NCBI RefSeq assembly: GCF_020740795.1
Contig: NC_067301.1
Span: forward strand, 7,516,501 to 7,580,500
Direction: 5' to 3'
DNA length: 64,000 nt
Source of the DNA: Apus apus
Taxonomy: Eukaryota > Chordata > Aves > Apodiformes > Apodidae
This document shows positions 1 to 9,770 of this stretch, piece after piece. A program made the position numbers and the translations under genes. Within the stretch, counting starts at the first letter, position 1, and every line of letters starts with the position of its first letter. The notes beneath the pieces were generated by a model that had not been told where the DNA came from, made no database searches, and saw only the letters and a program-made list of their open reading frames with translations.

Positions 1-650
1 GCAGTCCCTTCCAATGGCTGATCATCCTTTCCAAGAGAAAGTGCTTCCTAATATCCAACCTAAACCTCCCCTGGAGCAGCTTCAGGCCAGGCCCTCTGGT
101 CCTGTCACTGGTTGCCTGGGAGAAGAGGCCAGACCCCAGCTGATCACAACCTCCCTTCTGGCAGTTGTAGAGAGAGAGAAGGTCCCCTGAGTCTCCTCCA
201 GGCTAAATAACCCCAGGTCCCTCAGCCTATACTTACAAAACTTTCCCTCTAGTCTCTTCACTAGCCTTGTTGTCTCCTCTGGACCTGCTCCAGCACTTCA
301 AGATCTTCCTTGAAGTGAGGAGTCCAGAACTGGACACAGGACTCAAGGTGAGGCCTCCCCAGTGCTGAGCACAGGGGGAGAATCACATCCCTGCTCCTGC
401 TGGCCACACCATTCCTGTTACAAGCCAGGATGCCACTGGCCTTTGGGCCACCTGGGCACACTGCTGGCTCATGTTCAACCAGTTGTCAACCAGTGCTCCC
501 AGAACCCTGGATTAACAGGTCCCTCCCAGGATATCCAGGCACTCTTCCCCAGCCTGTAGCACTGCAGGGGGTTGTTGTGGCCAAAGTGCAGGACCCAGCA
601 CTTGGTCTTGTTTCACTGTGGGAATGAAGAAGGAAGTCTCAAAGCTCAGG
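1..650 (-). mobile_element. CR1 LINE fragment (3' part), antisense
   Basis: Read on the minus strand this is the 3' non-coding part of a CR1 element. It shares the blocks on Christmas-tree aligned copies elsewhere in the window, for example the CTAAACCTCCCCTGG and CAGCACTTCAAGATC stretches. It runs off the left edge of the window, so its 3' end is not seen. No open frame of meaning survives. Confidence 0.8.
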
Positions 651-764
651 AAAATTAAGTTAAGCAAACATTGGGTCAAGGTCAGGGTTTAGCAGCTGGG
701 CAACTTGTCACATTCCAGCCTCTGGTTTCTCCAACCACCATGACATGGGCTTTGGCTTAGCACA

Positions 765-1306
765 CACATGTGAAGGAGGGATGGAGGCTGCACCTCAAAT
801 CCTGGGGGCAGGTCTGGGCCCCTCAGGACAAGAAGGACATGGAGGGGCTGGAGCGTGTCCAGGGAAGGGCAAGGGAGCTGGGGAAGGGGCTGGAGCGCAA
901 GTCTGAGCAGGAGCAGCTGAGGGAGCTGGGGGTGTCCAGCCGGGAGACAAGGAGGTGAGGGGAGACCTGCTGGCTCTGCAGCTGCCTGGGAGGAGGTTGG
1001 AGCCAGGGGGGTTGGGCTCTTTTGCCAAAGAACAAAGGACAGGACAAGAGGAAATGGCCTCATATTGTATCAGGGGAGGTTTAGGTTGGATCTTGGGAAC
1101 AATTTCTTCATGGGAAGGGTTGTCAGGCCCTGGCCCAGGCTGCCCAGGGCAGGGGTGGAGTCCCCATCCCTGGAGGTGCTCATTGAAAAGCCATGTAGAT
1201 GTGGTGCTGAGGGACATGGGTTAGTGGCCAAGTGTGTTGGGTTGATGATTGGACTTGATGATCCTAAAGGTTTCTTCCAACTTTAATGGTTCCATGATTC
1301 TATAGT
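765..1306 (+). mobile_element. CR1 LINE fragment, 5'-truncated
   Basis: Sense-oriented CR1 3' part: it begins near the TCTGGGCCCCTCAGGACAAG block, passes the GTTGGATCTTGGGAACAATT region, and ends with a CTTCCAACTTTAATGG tail followed by ATGATTCTATAG. It is the same family as the antisense copy at 50.5-51.2 kb. The 5' end is truncated, as is usual for CR1. Confidence 0.85.
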
Positions 1307-1477
1307 CTAAATTCACAAACCACAACATTCTTCATCATCGTTCATCATGAGCAGCCCTGAGACATTTCACCTGGAAGTAGAGACAGGCTCCAGGATACTG
1401 ACTTTCAGGCCAAAAAAGAAGGATGCACTGGAAAAAGCCAGGTATTGATCTAGACCTGGTGGCCAAGGTTTCATTTA

Positions 1478-1555
1478 ACCCCCATGCAGGGGGGTTGGAA
1501 CTAGATGATCTTTAAGATCCCTTCCAACCCAAACCATTCCATGATTCTATGATTC
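1478..1555 (+). mobile_element. CR1 3' tail remnant
   Basis: Only the last ~75 bases of a CR1 remain: GGGGTTGGAACTAGATGATC, then CCCTTCCAACCC and ATTCCATGATTCTATGATTC. This is a very short 5'-truncated insertion. Confidence 0.85.
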
Positions 1556-2366
1556 TGGAATCCCGGGATTTCCCAGCATCCAAGAATGGGCTAAAGTGTC
1601 CCATGTGTCTCCTCTCAAGCTGCAACTTGTGCCTTTGTCCACAGAAGGTGTTCAGAAGATTTGCAGGAGTCTCCAGGAGCAGCTGCCATGGGGAAAGAAC
1701 ACAGCTGGGCTAAAAACAAATGCAGGAAGAGTGAACATTCAGCAGGACAGAGGAAAGGTGGCTGCTCCGTGGAGGAACTGAACTGAATAATCCCAGAATG
1801 GATGTGACAACAAAGGCACAGAAGCAGCTGCTGTTTGGTCTTCTTGTTTAAGGTGTTCTGGGCAGGTGACTTTGTGTGGTGACAAAAGGATCTGATGTGC
1901 AGCTGATGCCAGGGACAAGGAAAAGCAGAGATGCACTGAAATGTGGAGGGTGGGGAAGAAACCAGGAAATATTCCCCCCAAAATGAGGAAGTGAGTACAA
2001 TACACAGCATGGTCCAATGTGAATGAACCAAAGCTCCAGGAGAACATCAGCAGCTCCTGAAATAGCAAGATCCACGTTTCCTGCAGGTTGCTCAGCACAA
2101 GTTTTCCCTGTGCATGTGTCACCCTGTTCTCCTTTAATCTAAGACACAAGAGGGTTCAACAGGGATTTTGACCTGAATTTCTAACCCACATCACAAAACT
2201 ACATGAGCTGCTAAGGGCAGCACAGCCTGGACACCTTGAAGTATCTCACGAGGATGTCACCAACTGCAGACTGACTGGCTCAGGTCAGAAAATGCACTTC
2301 AAAAGGAGCTCTTATCTGGAGAAACTCCCACCCAGCACATTACCAGGGCCACCAGTGTCCCTTCCA
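1556..2366. other. Unassigned non-coding stretch
   Basis: No exon, RNA gene or recognised repeat is seen here. Open frames on both strands are short and lack splice-site or protein-family support. By synteny this is probably the first intron of FBXO42 on the minus strand, which is inference. Confidence 0.4.
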
Positions 2367-2768
2367 CTGAATCCCAGAGCGGTGGGGGTTGGAAGGGACC
2401 TCTGGAGATCATCCAGTCCAAGCCCCCTGCTTAAAGCAGGATCCCCTAGAGCAGATCCCACAGGAACACTTCCTGGTGGGTTTGGAATGTCTCCAGGGAT
2501 GGAGACTCCACAGCCTCCCTGGGCAGCCTGTCCCAGGGCTCTGTCACCCTCAGAATAAAGAAGTATTTTCTCATATTCAGCTTTAACCTTCTGTGCTCCA
2601 GTTTGTGCCCATTGCCCCTTGTCCTGTCCCTGGACACCCCTGAGAAGAGTCTGGCCCATCCTCCTGACATCCCCTGGAGATATTGATCAGCACTGATCAG
2701 ATACCCCCTCAGGCTCCTCCTCTCCAGCTGAGCAGGCCCAGCTCTACCAGCCTTTCCTCACAGGCAGA
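2367..2768 (-). mobile_element. CR1 LINE fragment, antisense
   Basis: Antisense CR1 of about 400 bases. The 3' tail lies at the left (GGGGTTGGAAGGGACCTCTG, GATCATCCAGTCCAAGCC). The middle block carries GGATGGAGACTCCACAGCCT and the right end the AGCAGGCCCAGCTCTACCAG stretch. It belongs to the same subfamily as the elements at 7.0-7.8 kb and 32.6-33.2 kb. Confidence 0.85.
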
Positions 2769-3965
2769 TGCCAGATGAAAGAAAAAGAAGCCTTTTCACA
2801 GGTTTTTATCTGGATTTGGGCTCAATCTGAGCCTGGCTCTGCCACTCACACCCATCCTGACCCCTTGCAGACAACCCCAGATGGTGCTGCAGTCCCCAAG
2901 CCTTCAAGCTTCTTTAAGTTCAACCATAAGAGAACTCGTCAGGGCAAAGCCTGAATCAATGTTTTCCAACAAATCCTGCCATGACTAAACAGGGAAAAAC
3001 AACTTCCCTCGGAGGCACAGCTCTGTTTACACAGAAAGTGGGAAACCTTTTCCAGCAGCCCTCGCTCACATCCTGTGGAAGTGGCTGGAACGGGCAAGCG
3101 GGTGAAGCTGGAACTCCTGACACCTCCTCCAAGCCCTGGAAACAGACTGGGAATGTGTGTGGGAATTCCCATGTGCTGGGAATGCATGGAAAACAGACCA
3201 TCCCTGTTCTCCTGCTCCAAAGCTCTAGCTGGTGTCACTCCTCTGAAACACAAGGATTAGACACAGGAAATTTTCTGTGATTAAGGCCAGGACTGTTGAG
3301 CACATCCCTGTATCCTTTGGGAACAAACCACCCTCTCCAGAAGGTGTCCAAAGCAGCAGGGAGCAACACCAGTGCCTTGGAATCCCCAACTCAAGGGTGA
3401 CACACATTCAATAGCAGCAATAAACCATCCTGATCTTTATACCAACCACAGGCACGACAGCAACGTTTGTTCTGCAGGTGAAATTTCTTCCAGGATTTCT
3501 CCAACAGCCAAAGGCTGGGAAAAATTGAGTCCCAGAGACTAAAGGCTGGGATAAACTCCAATTAAAATGACACATTCTGCCTTTAAAAGTCCACCCAAGC
3601 AGTAATAAAGCCTTTCAAACCTAAGTGCTTCCCTTAGCAGCATGGAAAAAATGCTGCTTGGGTGGAGTCACCAGCCAGATACAACATCAGGTAACACAGC
3701 AGGAAAAGTGTCTTCACCGTGTGAGAACAACCACGGGACATGATCCCACTTCTGCTGGAAGCCTGTGGATACAAGAGCTCTGGTGATCAGGATTGAATCT
3801 GATGCTGGAATTTCTCCCTCTACAAAAAAAGAGACCTTGGGAATAGCCCATGATCCCACCTGGGATGTTGCTTTCTTCTCTCCCAATTCTGAACAGCAGG
3901 GAAAGACCAACCCTGGGGAAACCCAAGGGACACAACCTCAGGGAAAGCCACTGGGATCCGATGCT
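2769..3965. other. Unassigned non-coding stretch
   Basis: About 1.2 kb of moderate-GC sequence with no recognised exon, RNA or repeat. The frames open on either strand resemble no family I know. Confidence 0.4.
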
Positions 3966-3967
3966 TT

Positions 3968-4164
3968 CTGAGGGTGGTGAGAACCTGGCCCAGGCTGCCC
4001 AGGGAAGCTGTGGCTGCCCCATCCCTGGCAGTGTTGAAGGGCAGGTTGGATGGGGCTTGGAGCAACCTGGGCTGGTGGGAGGTGTCCCTGCCCATGCAGG
4101 GGGGTTGGATCTGGATGGTCTTTAAGGTCCCTTCCAACCCAAACCAGTCTGGGATTCTATTATC
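3968..4164 (+). mobile_element. CR1 3' tail fragment
   Basis: Sense CR1 of about 200 bases carrying the strongly conserved CCCAGGGAAGCTGTGGCTGC block, the GGGCAGGTTGGATGGGGCTT block and a CCCTTCCAACCC tail. It closely resembles the copies at 7.8, 10.5, 26.2 and 53.1 kb, so one subfamily seeded this region repeatedly. Confidence 0.88.
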
Positions 4165-4332
4165 TTCTCCAGCATGAGCATAAGGAAAAGGAAGGAGAGA
4201 TGGTGGTGGGAACACACAGGGCTATGGACATGAAGAAATAACAGGGAGTCTCTCAACTCTTCATTTAAGGTCCAGCTCAGAGGTTTGGCTCTCTAGACGG
4301 GTCAAGCCCAGGCTGTGACTGCTGCATTGTGA

Positions 4333-4640
4333 CATCGAATCATGGAATGGGTTGGGTTGGAAGGGACCTTCAAGATCATCAGGTTCCAAATCCCTGCATG
4401 GGCAGGGACACCTCCCACCAGCGCAGGCTGCTCCAAGCCCCATCCAGCCTGCCCTTCAACACTGCCAGGGATGGGGCAGCCACAGCTTCCCTGGGCAACC
4501 TGGGCCAGGCTCTCACCACCCCCACACTCCAGAATTTCCTCCTCATGTCCAACCTAAATCTCCCCCTTCCAGTTTGGAGCCATCCACCCTTGTCCTCTTG
4601 CTACAAGACCTTGTTAAAAGCCCCTCCCCAGCTTCCCTAA
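4333..4640 (-). mobile_element. CR1 LINE fragment, antisense
   Basis: Antisense copy of the same subfamily as the element ending at 4,164: GGGTTGGAAGGGACCTTCAA at the left, GATGGGGCAGCCACAGCTTC in the middle. The two copies face each other with only 170 bases between them, giving an imperfect inverted repeat able to form a hairpin. Confidence 0.88.
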
Positions 4641-5460
4641 AGCAGTTTGTTAAGACACTGCAGCACTGTCACCAATCTGGGCTTCAGGGGGCCACCTGTG
4701 AGGCAGCGGATGGATCCAACCCTCAGGCTCCTCTGCAGGGTGGGTAAAGCCACCCTTCCACCCAGGTGACAAATTCAGGTCAGCAGCATCTCCAATTGAA
4801 TTTATTTTCATTCATGTCCCATTTAATAGAGGGGGAGACTCCCAGCTGGTGACCTGCAGCAGGAGCCAGTCTCCTCAGTGATAATTAAAGCCATTTGAAG
4901 ACAAATGACAACCCTGGCTGGGTTCTCTCCCAAGCAGAACAGTCCCCCTGTCACCATGTACTGCAGACAAGCATTTCAGTTTGCACGACTTCTCTTTTGT
5001 TCTTCCCCCAACCATTACTGAGAGTTTAGGTTATGAAGAGCAAAACATTAAAGCTCCTTCTCTGCTCTCGTGGTTCCTAAGAAACGCTCCGTCTGATCTG
5101 AAAACCCAAACAGGCTTGAAACGAGACACATCCCCCCGGAGAGGTTTGGGCAGCATGAGCTAATCCTCCCGAGGAGCCCCTGCAGCGGCTGCTCAGCCCA
5201 ACCCCGTTGTGACAAAAAAAATAAATCACAACTAAAGCCACCATCAAACCACCAACCAGAGATAATCAGCGAAGACAATAGGGAGTAACATCCCCAGACC
5301 CTGGCGGGCTAAGAAACAGCAAGCTGCCCAGCACTGCCGATGGAAGACAAAGCTTTCAGGAACTCAAAATAAATCTGTACGTACACACGGCTGTAAACGC
5401 AGGGAGCAGAGCGCGAGGCTGGAAGGCGGACAGAGCGGAAAGGTGGATTCTCAGGGAGCC
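4641..5460. other. Unassigned non-coding stretch
   Basis: No exon, RNA gene or tandem repeat is recognised. The right end rises in GC toward the CpG island. A TATA-less, AT-richer patch lies at about 4,790-5,100. Confidence 0.4.
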
Positions 5461-5893
5461 CTTTGGAGGCTGAGCCTCCCCTTTTGTTTCTACACCCCGG
5501 AGGCAGCAGCCCCCCCTGCCAGCCCAACGCCAAGACTGATTGTTTTGGGGGCGAACCCTGAGGTTTGGGGGAAGGGCGGCGGGGTTTGCCCACCCGCAGC
5601 CCTGAGGGGAGACAGGGCTGCTTCCAGCCGCCCCGCGGCGGGCAGGGAAGGGGGCTCCCGCTTCGGGGGTCTCTACAGCACCCCGGGGGGCTCTGCCCTC
5701 ACCGGAGACCTCCCAAAAGGGACTGAGGGGAGATGAGAGAGGCTCAAGCCCCCAGATGGAGGAGTCACCTCCAGGCGAGGCCTGTCCCGCCCCGAGGGGC
5801 CTGTCCCGCCGCCCCGCTCCCCAGGGACCGGGCGCTGCCCAGCGCCGCTCCCCGCCCGCCCCGCCGCGGGCAGCCGTCCCGCCGAGCGCTCAC

Positions 5894-6060
5894 CTGCGGC
5901 CGGGCAGCTCCCGGAGCTCCGGGCCGGGCCCTCAGGGCTGCGGGGGGCGCGGCCGCCGCGTCTCCCGGGTGACGGTTCCCACCGGCGCCGCCATCTTCCC
6001 TCCCCGCCGCCCCGGCCGCGCCGGAGCCCGCACTGCGCAGGCGCGGGCCGGCCCTGCGTC
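5894..6060 (-). other. FBXO42: Candidate non-coding first exon of FBXO42
   Basis: The 3' edge is set by a minus-strand donor (CAG|GTGAGC, intron starting at 5,893) inside the CpG island. The 5' edge is a guess near the NRF1 and E-box sites. No coding sense is claimed. It rests on one splice motif plus human gene order (FBXO42 divergent from SZRD1), so it could also be the first exon of a divergent non-coding RNA. Confidence 0.35.
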
Positions 6061-6149
6061 ACATGACCACGGAAGGGGGCGGGGAGAGGAGGGTCACGTG
6101 GGGAGAGGCGCCATGATGGGAAGGTCAGCCCTTCCGCTCTGCCCGCAGC

Positions 6150-6245
6150 GCGGGGGCATGGGCGCCGCCATGTTGGGAGGGTGCGGGCAGGGCGCCGCCA
6201 TGTTGGGCGGGTCGGGCAGGGCGCCGCCATGTTGGGCGGGCGGGG
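6150..6245 (-). promoter_or_regulatory. Tandem array of YY1/TISU-like sites
   Basis: Three near-identical units of 29-30 bases each carry GCCGCCATGTTGGG (6,164-6,177; 6,194-6,207; 6,223-6,236). Read on the minus strand each is CCCAACATGGCGGC, which fits the TISU/YY1 consensus with its ATG. A fourth core, GCCGCCATCTTCC, lies at 5,987-5,999. YY1 sites of this orientation typically sit just downstream of the start of transcription, which supports minus-strand transcription. Confidence 0.6.
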
Positions 6246-6473
6246 GGCGAGGCCGCCGCGCTGCGGGGCCGGCTCTGGGGAGGGGTCCGGGCGGCTCCGC
6301 GGGGCCCCCCGCGCTCCAGACACCCCGGGAGCCGCCCCTGGGGCCCGCAGCGCCGGGCAGCCCCCCCGCCTGCCCAGCTCCCTGCCTCTCCGCGGGCCCG
6401 GCAGCCCCCGGAGCCGCGGGGGAGCGGGGGGATCCCGGGGGGGGCCCGGGAGGGTCTGGAGCGCGGGGGCCCC

Positions 6474-8060
6474 GCGGAGCTCTGCTCTGGAGCCAGGCTG
6501 GGAGAGCTGGGGTGTTCAGCCTGGAGAAGAGAAGGCTCCAGGGAGACCTGAGAGCAGCTTCCAGTGCCTGAAGGGGCTCCAGGGAAGCTGGGGAGGGACT
6601 TGGGACAAGGGCAGGGAGGGATGGGATGAGGGGGATGCATTGAGTGGACAGATGATGGGGGGGCAGTAGATGTGGTTTATCCTGATTTCAGTCAAGCATT
6701 TGACACCATCTCCCACAGCATCCTCGTAGATAAACTGAGGAAGTGTGTTCTTAGTGCTCAGGCAGTGAGGAGGGTCATGAACTGGTTGAAAGGAAGAAGT
6801 CAGAGGGTTGTGGTCAGTGGGACAGGATCTAGCTGGAGGTCTGTGACCAGTGGGGTCCCTCAGGGGTCGGTGCTGGGACCGGTGCTGCTCAGTATTTTCA
6901 TCAAGGACCTGGATGAAGGTACAGAATGTACCCTCAGCAAGTTTGCTGGTGACACCAAACTGGGAGGAGTGGCTGACACACCAGAGGCTGTGCTGCCATT
7001 CAGGGAGACCTGGACAGGCTGGAGAGTTGGGCAGGGAGAAACTTGATGAAATCCAACAGGGGCAAGTGCAGAGTCTTGCATCTGGGGAAGAACAGCCCCA
7101 GGTACCAGTACAGGCTGGGGGCTGAGCTGCTGGAGAGCAGGGTGGGAGAAAGGGACCTGGGGGTCTTGATGGCCCACAGGCTGACCATGACCAGCAATGT
7201 GCCCTTGTGGCCAAGAAGGCCAGTGGATCCTGGGGCAGATTAGAAAGGGGGTGGTTAGTAGGTCAAGGGAGGTTCTCCTCCCCATCTGTTCTGCCCTGGT
7301 GAGGCCACATCTGGAGTATTGTGTCCAGGTCTGGGCCCCTCAGTTCCAGAAGGACAGGGAACTGCTGGAAAGAGTCCAGCTCAGAGCCACAGAGATGATG
7401 GAGGGAGTGGAACATCTCCCTGATGAGGAAAGGCTGAGGGAGCTGGGGCTCTTGAGCTTGGAGGAGACTGAGGGGCGACCTCATCCATGTTCACAGACAC
7501 GTTCAGGGCAGTGTCAGGAGGACAGAGCCAGGCTTTGTTCAGTGATGTCCAGTGACAGGACAAGGGGCAATGGGTGCAAACTGGAGCACAGGAGGTTCTG
7601 TGTGAATATCAGGGAGAACTTCTTTCCTGTGAGAGTGACAGAGCCCTGGGACAGGCTGCCCAGAGAGGCTGTGGAGTCTCCTTCTCTGGAGACATTCAAA
7701 CCCGCCTGGACACGTTCCTGTGTGATGTGCTCTGGGTGACCCTGCCTGGCAGGGGGGTTGGGCTGGGTGATCTTTCCAGGTCCCTTCCAACCCCTAGGAT
7801 TCTGGGATTAAAACTGGAAGAGGGGAGATTTAGGTTGGACATGAGGAGGGAATTCTTTGCTGTGAGGGTGGTGAGACCCTGGAACAGGTTGCCCAGGGAA
7901 GCTGTGGCTGCCCCATCCCTGGCAGTGTTGAAGGGCAGGTTGGATGGGGCTTGGAGCAGCCTGGGCTGGTGGGAGGTGTCCCTGCCCATGCAGGGGGGTT
8001 GGAACTAGATGGTCTTTAATGTCCCTTCCAACTCAAACCATTCCATGATTCTATGATTAA
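6474..8060 (+). mobile_element. Older CR1, split by a younger CR1
   Basis: The left part (6,474 to about 6,640) and right part (about 7,807-8,060) together follow the uninterrupted copy at 10,240-10,645, including the join GGGGATGGATTAAAACTGG. The left part holds AGCCAGGCTGGGAGAG and GGGCAGGGAGGGATGGGATG. The right part holds the GAAGCTGTGGCTGCCCCATC block and the CCATTCCATGATTCTATGAT tail. The element between the two parts is a separate insertion. Confidence 0.8.
6641..7806 (+). mobile_element. CR1 LINE with 3' end of reverse transcriptase ORF, nested
   Basis: The longest CR1 piece here (about 1.17 kb). From 6,672 it still encodes a recognisable CR1 ORF2 stretch: [17 protein letters not shown], then the RT motif [12 protein letters not shown] and [11 protein letters not shown] (normally FADDTKL; the first catalytic aspartate reads as G). 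The remainder is the ORF2 C-terminal end and the 3' UTR, ending CTTCCAACCCCTAGGATTCT. It is 5'-truncated and inserted into the older CR1. It is a decayed LINE, not a host gene. Confidence 0.85.
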
Positions 8061-8900
8061 GATCAAATTCCCAAAGGATCTGCCATGTTCCCAGAAGTTT
8101 TTGTGGGATGCTGGGAACAGGGGGCTGTGGCTGGGCATGGTGGGTTTTTTACAGCATGGATGGAGGGGAACATCCAGGAATAACACCCGTGGGATGCTGA
8201 ACATGCTGTGGATCCAGCCAACAATGCCAGGCACTGGCTTCTTGAAAACGTGGTTCCTGTTTCCTTCTGGAAAAGTCCCAGAGGATGGGTATGAGCAGCC
8301 CGAGGTCGCTGCTGTTTCCTCCTGCTCCCAGGGAGGACACACTCGACCTCCCGCCCCTCTGGCTGCCGAAAGAGTTGAAATCCAAGGATCTAAATCCCCG
8401 CTGAGCACTGAACAGCCCGTGAAACCCACCAGAGCTGCCCGAGCTTCCCTGCTGGGTCTGGGGCTTGGCAGGGGAGGGGCAGGGCGGGGACACACCCGGG
8501 GTCACCTCGGGATTCTTTTTGAACTGGGAAATTTCTGCTTTCATCTCATTTTCAGCAGCCGGTCGCCACCTGCTGGCGGCTCGCGCCTCTCGGGCAGCGT
8601 TTTGGGGGCAAGTTGAAGGATTTAGGGGCAGTTTCTGTGCCTCCCTGTGCCAACATTCTGTATTTTTAGGAGACTGGAATTAAATTTGGCAACGAGCAGA
8701 ATTCCATGCAACCCTCCCCAGCGAGACTTCTCCCCAGAGTAGCACCGCGGTGGGGTGAACATTTTTGGCTACAAACTCGGTCAAACGGAAGAGATTTAAG
8801 GTTTATTTTGGGAGGGATTTGAAAGGTTTGGGGCTGAAGAGTCGCTGTGGAACCTTGTGCTCTGATGGGGCTTTGGTGGTGGCTCCGGGGGGCAGCGGGA
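8061..8900. other. Unassigned non-coding stretch
   Basis: Between the CR1 tail and the minisatellite I see no exon, RNA or repeat. An open frame on the plus strand (8,053-8,613) has no family resemblance and no splice support. Confidence 0.4.
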
Positions 8901-8904
8901 GGAA

Positions 8905-9275
8905 GAGTGTGCAAGGGGAGTGTGCAAGGGGGGGTGCAAGGGCAAGTGTGCAAGGGCAAGTGTGCAAGGGGAGGTGCAAGGGGGGTGCAAGGGCAATTGT
9001 GCAAGGGGAGGTGCAAGGAGATGGTGCAAGGGGATGGTGCAAGGGGGGTGCAAGGGCAAGTGTGCAAGGGGATGGTGCAAGGGGAGGTGCATGGAGGGTG
9101 CAAGGGGGGGTCCAAGGGGGGTACAAGGGGATACAAGGGGGGTCCCAGGGGGGTGCAAGGGGGTCCCAGGGGGGTGCAAGGAGGGCACTAGGGGGTCCCA
9201 GGGGGGTGCAAGGGGGTCCCAGGGGGGTGCAAGGAGGGCACTAGGGGGTCCCAGGGGGTCCCAGGGGGTGCAAGA
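8905..9275 (+). repeat. G-rich minisatellite upstream of SZRD1
   Basis: Imperfect tandem array built on GTGCAAGGGG. The left two thirds use GTGCAAGGGCAA and GTGCAAGGGGAG variants. The right third switches to a longer unit built on GGTCCCAGGGGGGTGCAAGG. The plus strand is almost free of long C runs and has many GGGG runs, so G-quadruplex formation is plausible. The array stops a few tens of bases before the SZRD1 CpG island. The long minus-strand open frames across it are a product of the repeat. Confidence 0.9.
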
Positions 9276-9279
9276 GCCG

Positions 9280-9770
9280 CTCTCCCGTTTCCTCCCCCCC
9301 GGCCACCGGCCGGTCCTCCCGCCCGCCAGGGGGCGCCCTCGCCCCGCAGCACGTGGCGGCCCGCCGCGCCCACCGCGCATGCGCCGTTCCGTCCCGCCCG
9401 GCCCCGTGTCCCACAGTGCGCAGGCGCGGCGGGCGCCGCCCGGGCCGGGGCGGTGTCTGCGCATGCGCCGGGAGGGCCGGGGCGGCGGGGGGTGAAGATG
9501 GAAGATGAGGAGGTCGCCGAGAGCTGGGAGGAGGCGGCCGACAGCGGGGTGAGGGGCGGCGCGGCGGGCCCGGCGGGGCCGGCGGCGGCGGGGCCGGGAG
9601 GGGCAGGCGGTCGCTGGTGGCCCTTGCGGCGGCGATGGGGCGCGGCGAGGCTGCCGCGCCTGCTAGGCCTCTTAAAGGGGCCGCGGCCCCGCTCCGGGTC
9701 AGGGGCTGCAGCCCGGCCCGGCCCGGCCTTCGCGCCTCTTGTGCGTCCCTCGGTGGCGGGGCTGCTCGGG
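9280..9770 (+). promoter_or_regulatory. SZRD1: SZRD1 CpG-island promoter with three NRF1 sites
   Basis: CpG-dense, TATA-less DNA. Three palindromic NRF1-type sites lie at 9,375-9,384 (GCGCATGCGC), 9,417-9,427 (TGCGCAGGCGC) and 9,458-9,468 (TGCGCATGCGC), the last only 30 bases before the start codon. Transcription probably starts in the 9,380-9,470 interval, giving a short 5' UTR. Housekeeping-type expression is the usual reading of this architecture. Confidence 0.75.

Larger units (their letters stand above)
5461..6480. promoter_or_regulatory. FBXO42: CpG-island promoter, probably FBXO42 (minus strand)
   Basis: About 1 kb of very CpG-rich DNA, densest from 5,780 to 6,450. It holds an NRF1-type site (TGCGCAGGCGC, 6,034-6,044), two E-box/CLEAR-like sites (GTCACATGAC at 6,058 and GTCACGTGGG at 6,093) and four YY1-type GCCGCCAT cores. 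On the minus strand GCAG|GTGAGC at 5,894 is a good splice donor, which suggests a non-coding first exon ending there. In human the gene head-to-head with SZRD1 is FBXO42, whose first exon is untranslated, so that is the best guess. No FBXO42 coding exon is in the window. Confidence 0.5.

Noticed and set aside
5756-6571. 271-codon Gly/Ala/Pro/Arg-rich frame in the CpG island
   Set aside because: GC-rich DNA has few stop codons; there is no domain, and the frame runs into CR1 sequence.
6672-7046. Reverse-transcriptase-like gene
   Set aside because: A fragment of CR1 ORF2, truncated and with an altered catalytic motif; annotated as a LINE.
8796-9464. Minus-strand Pro/Leu/Cys repeat protein near SZRD1
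   Set aside because: Reverse reading of the GTGCAAGGGG minisatellite and the promoter; low complexity only.
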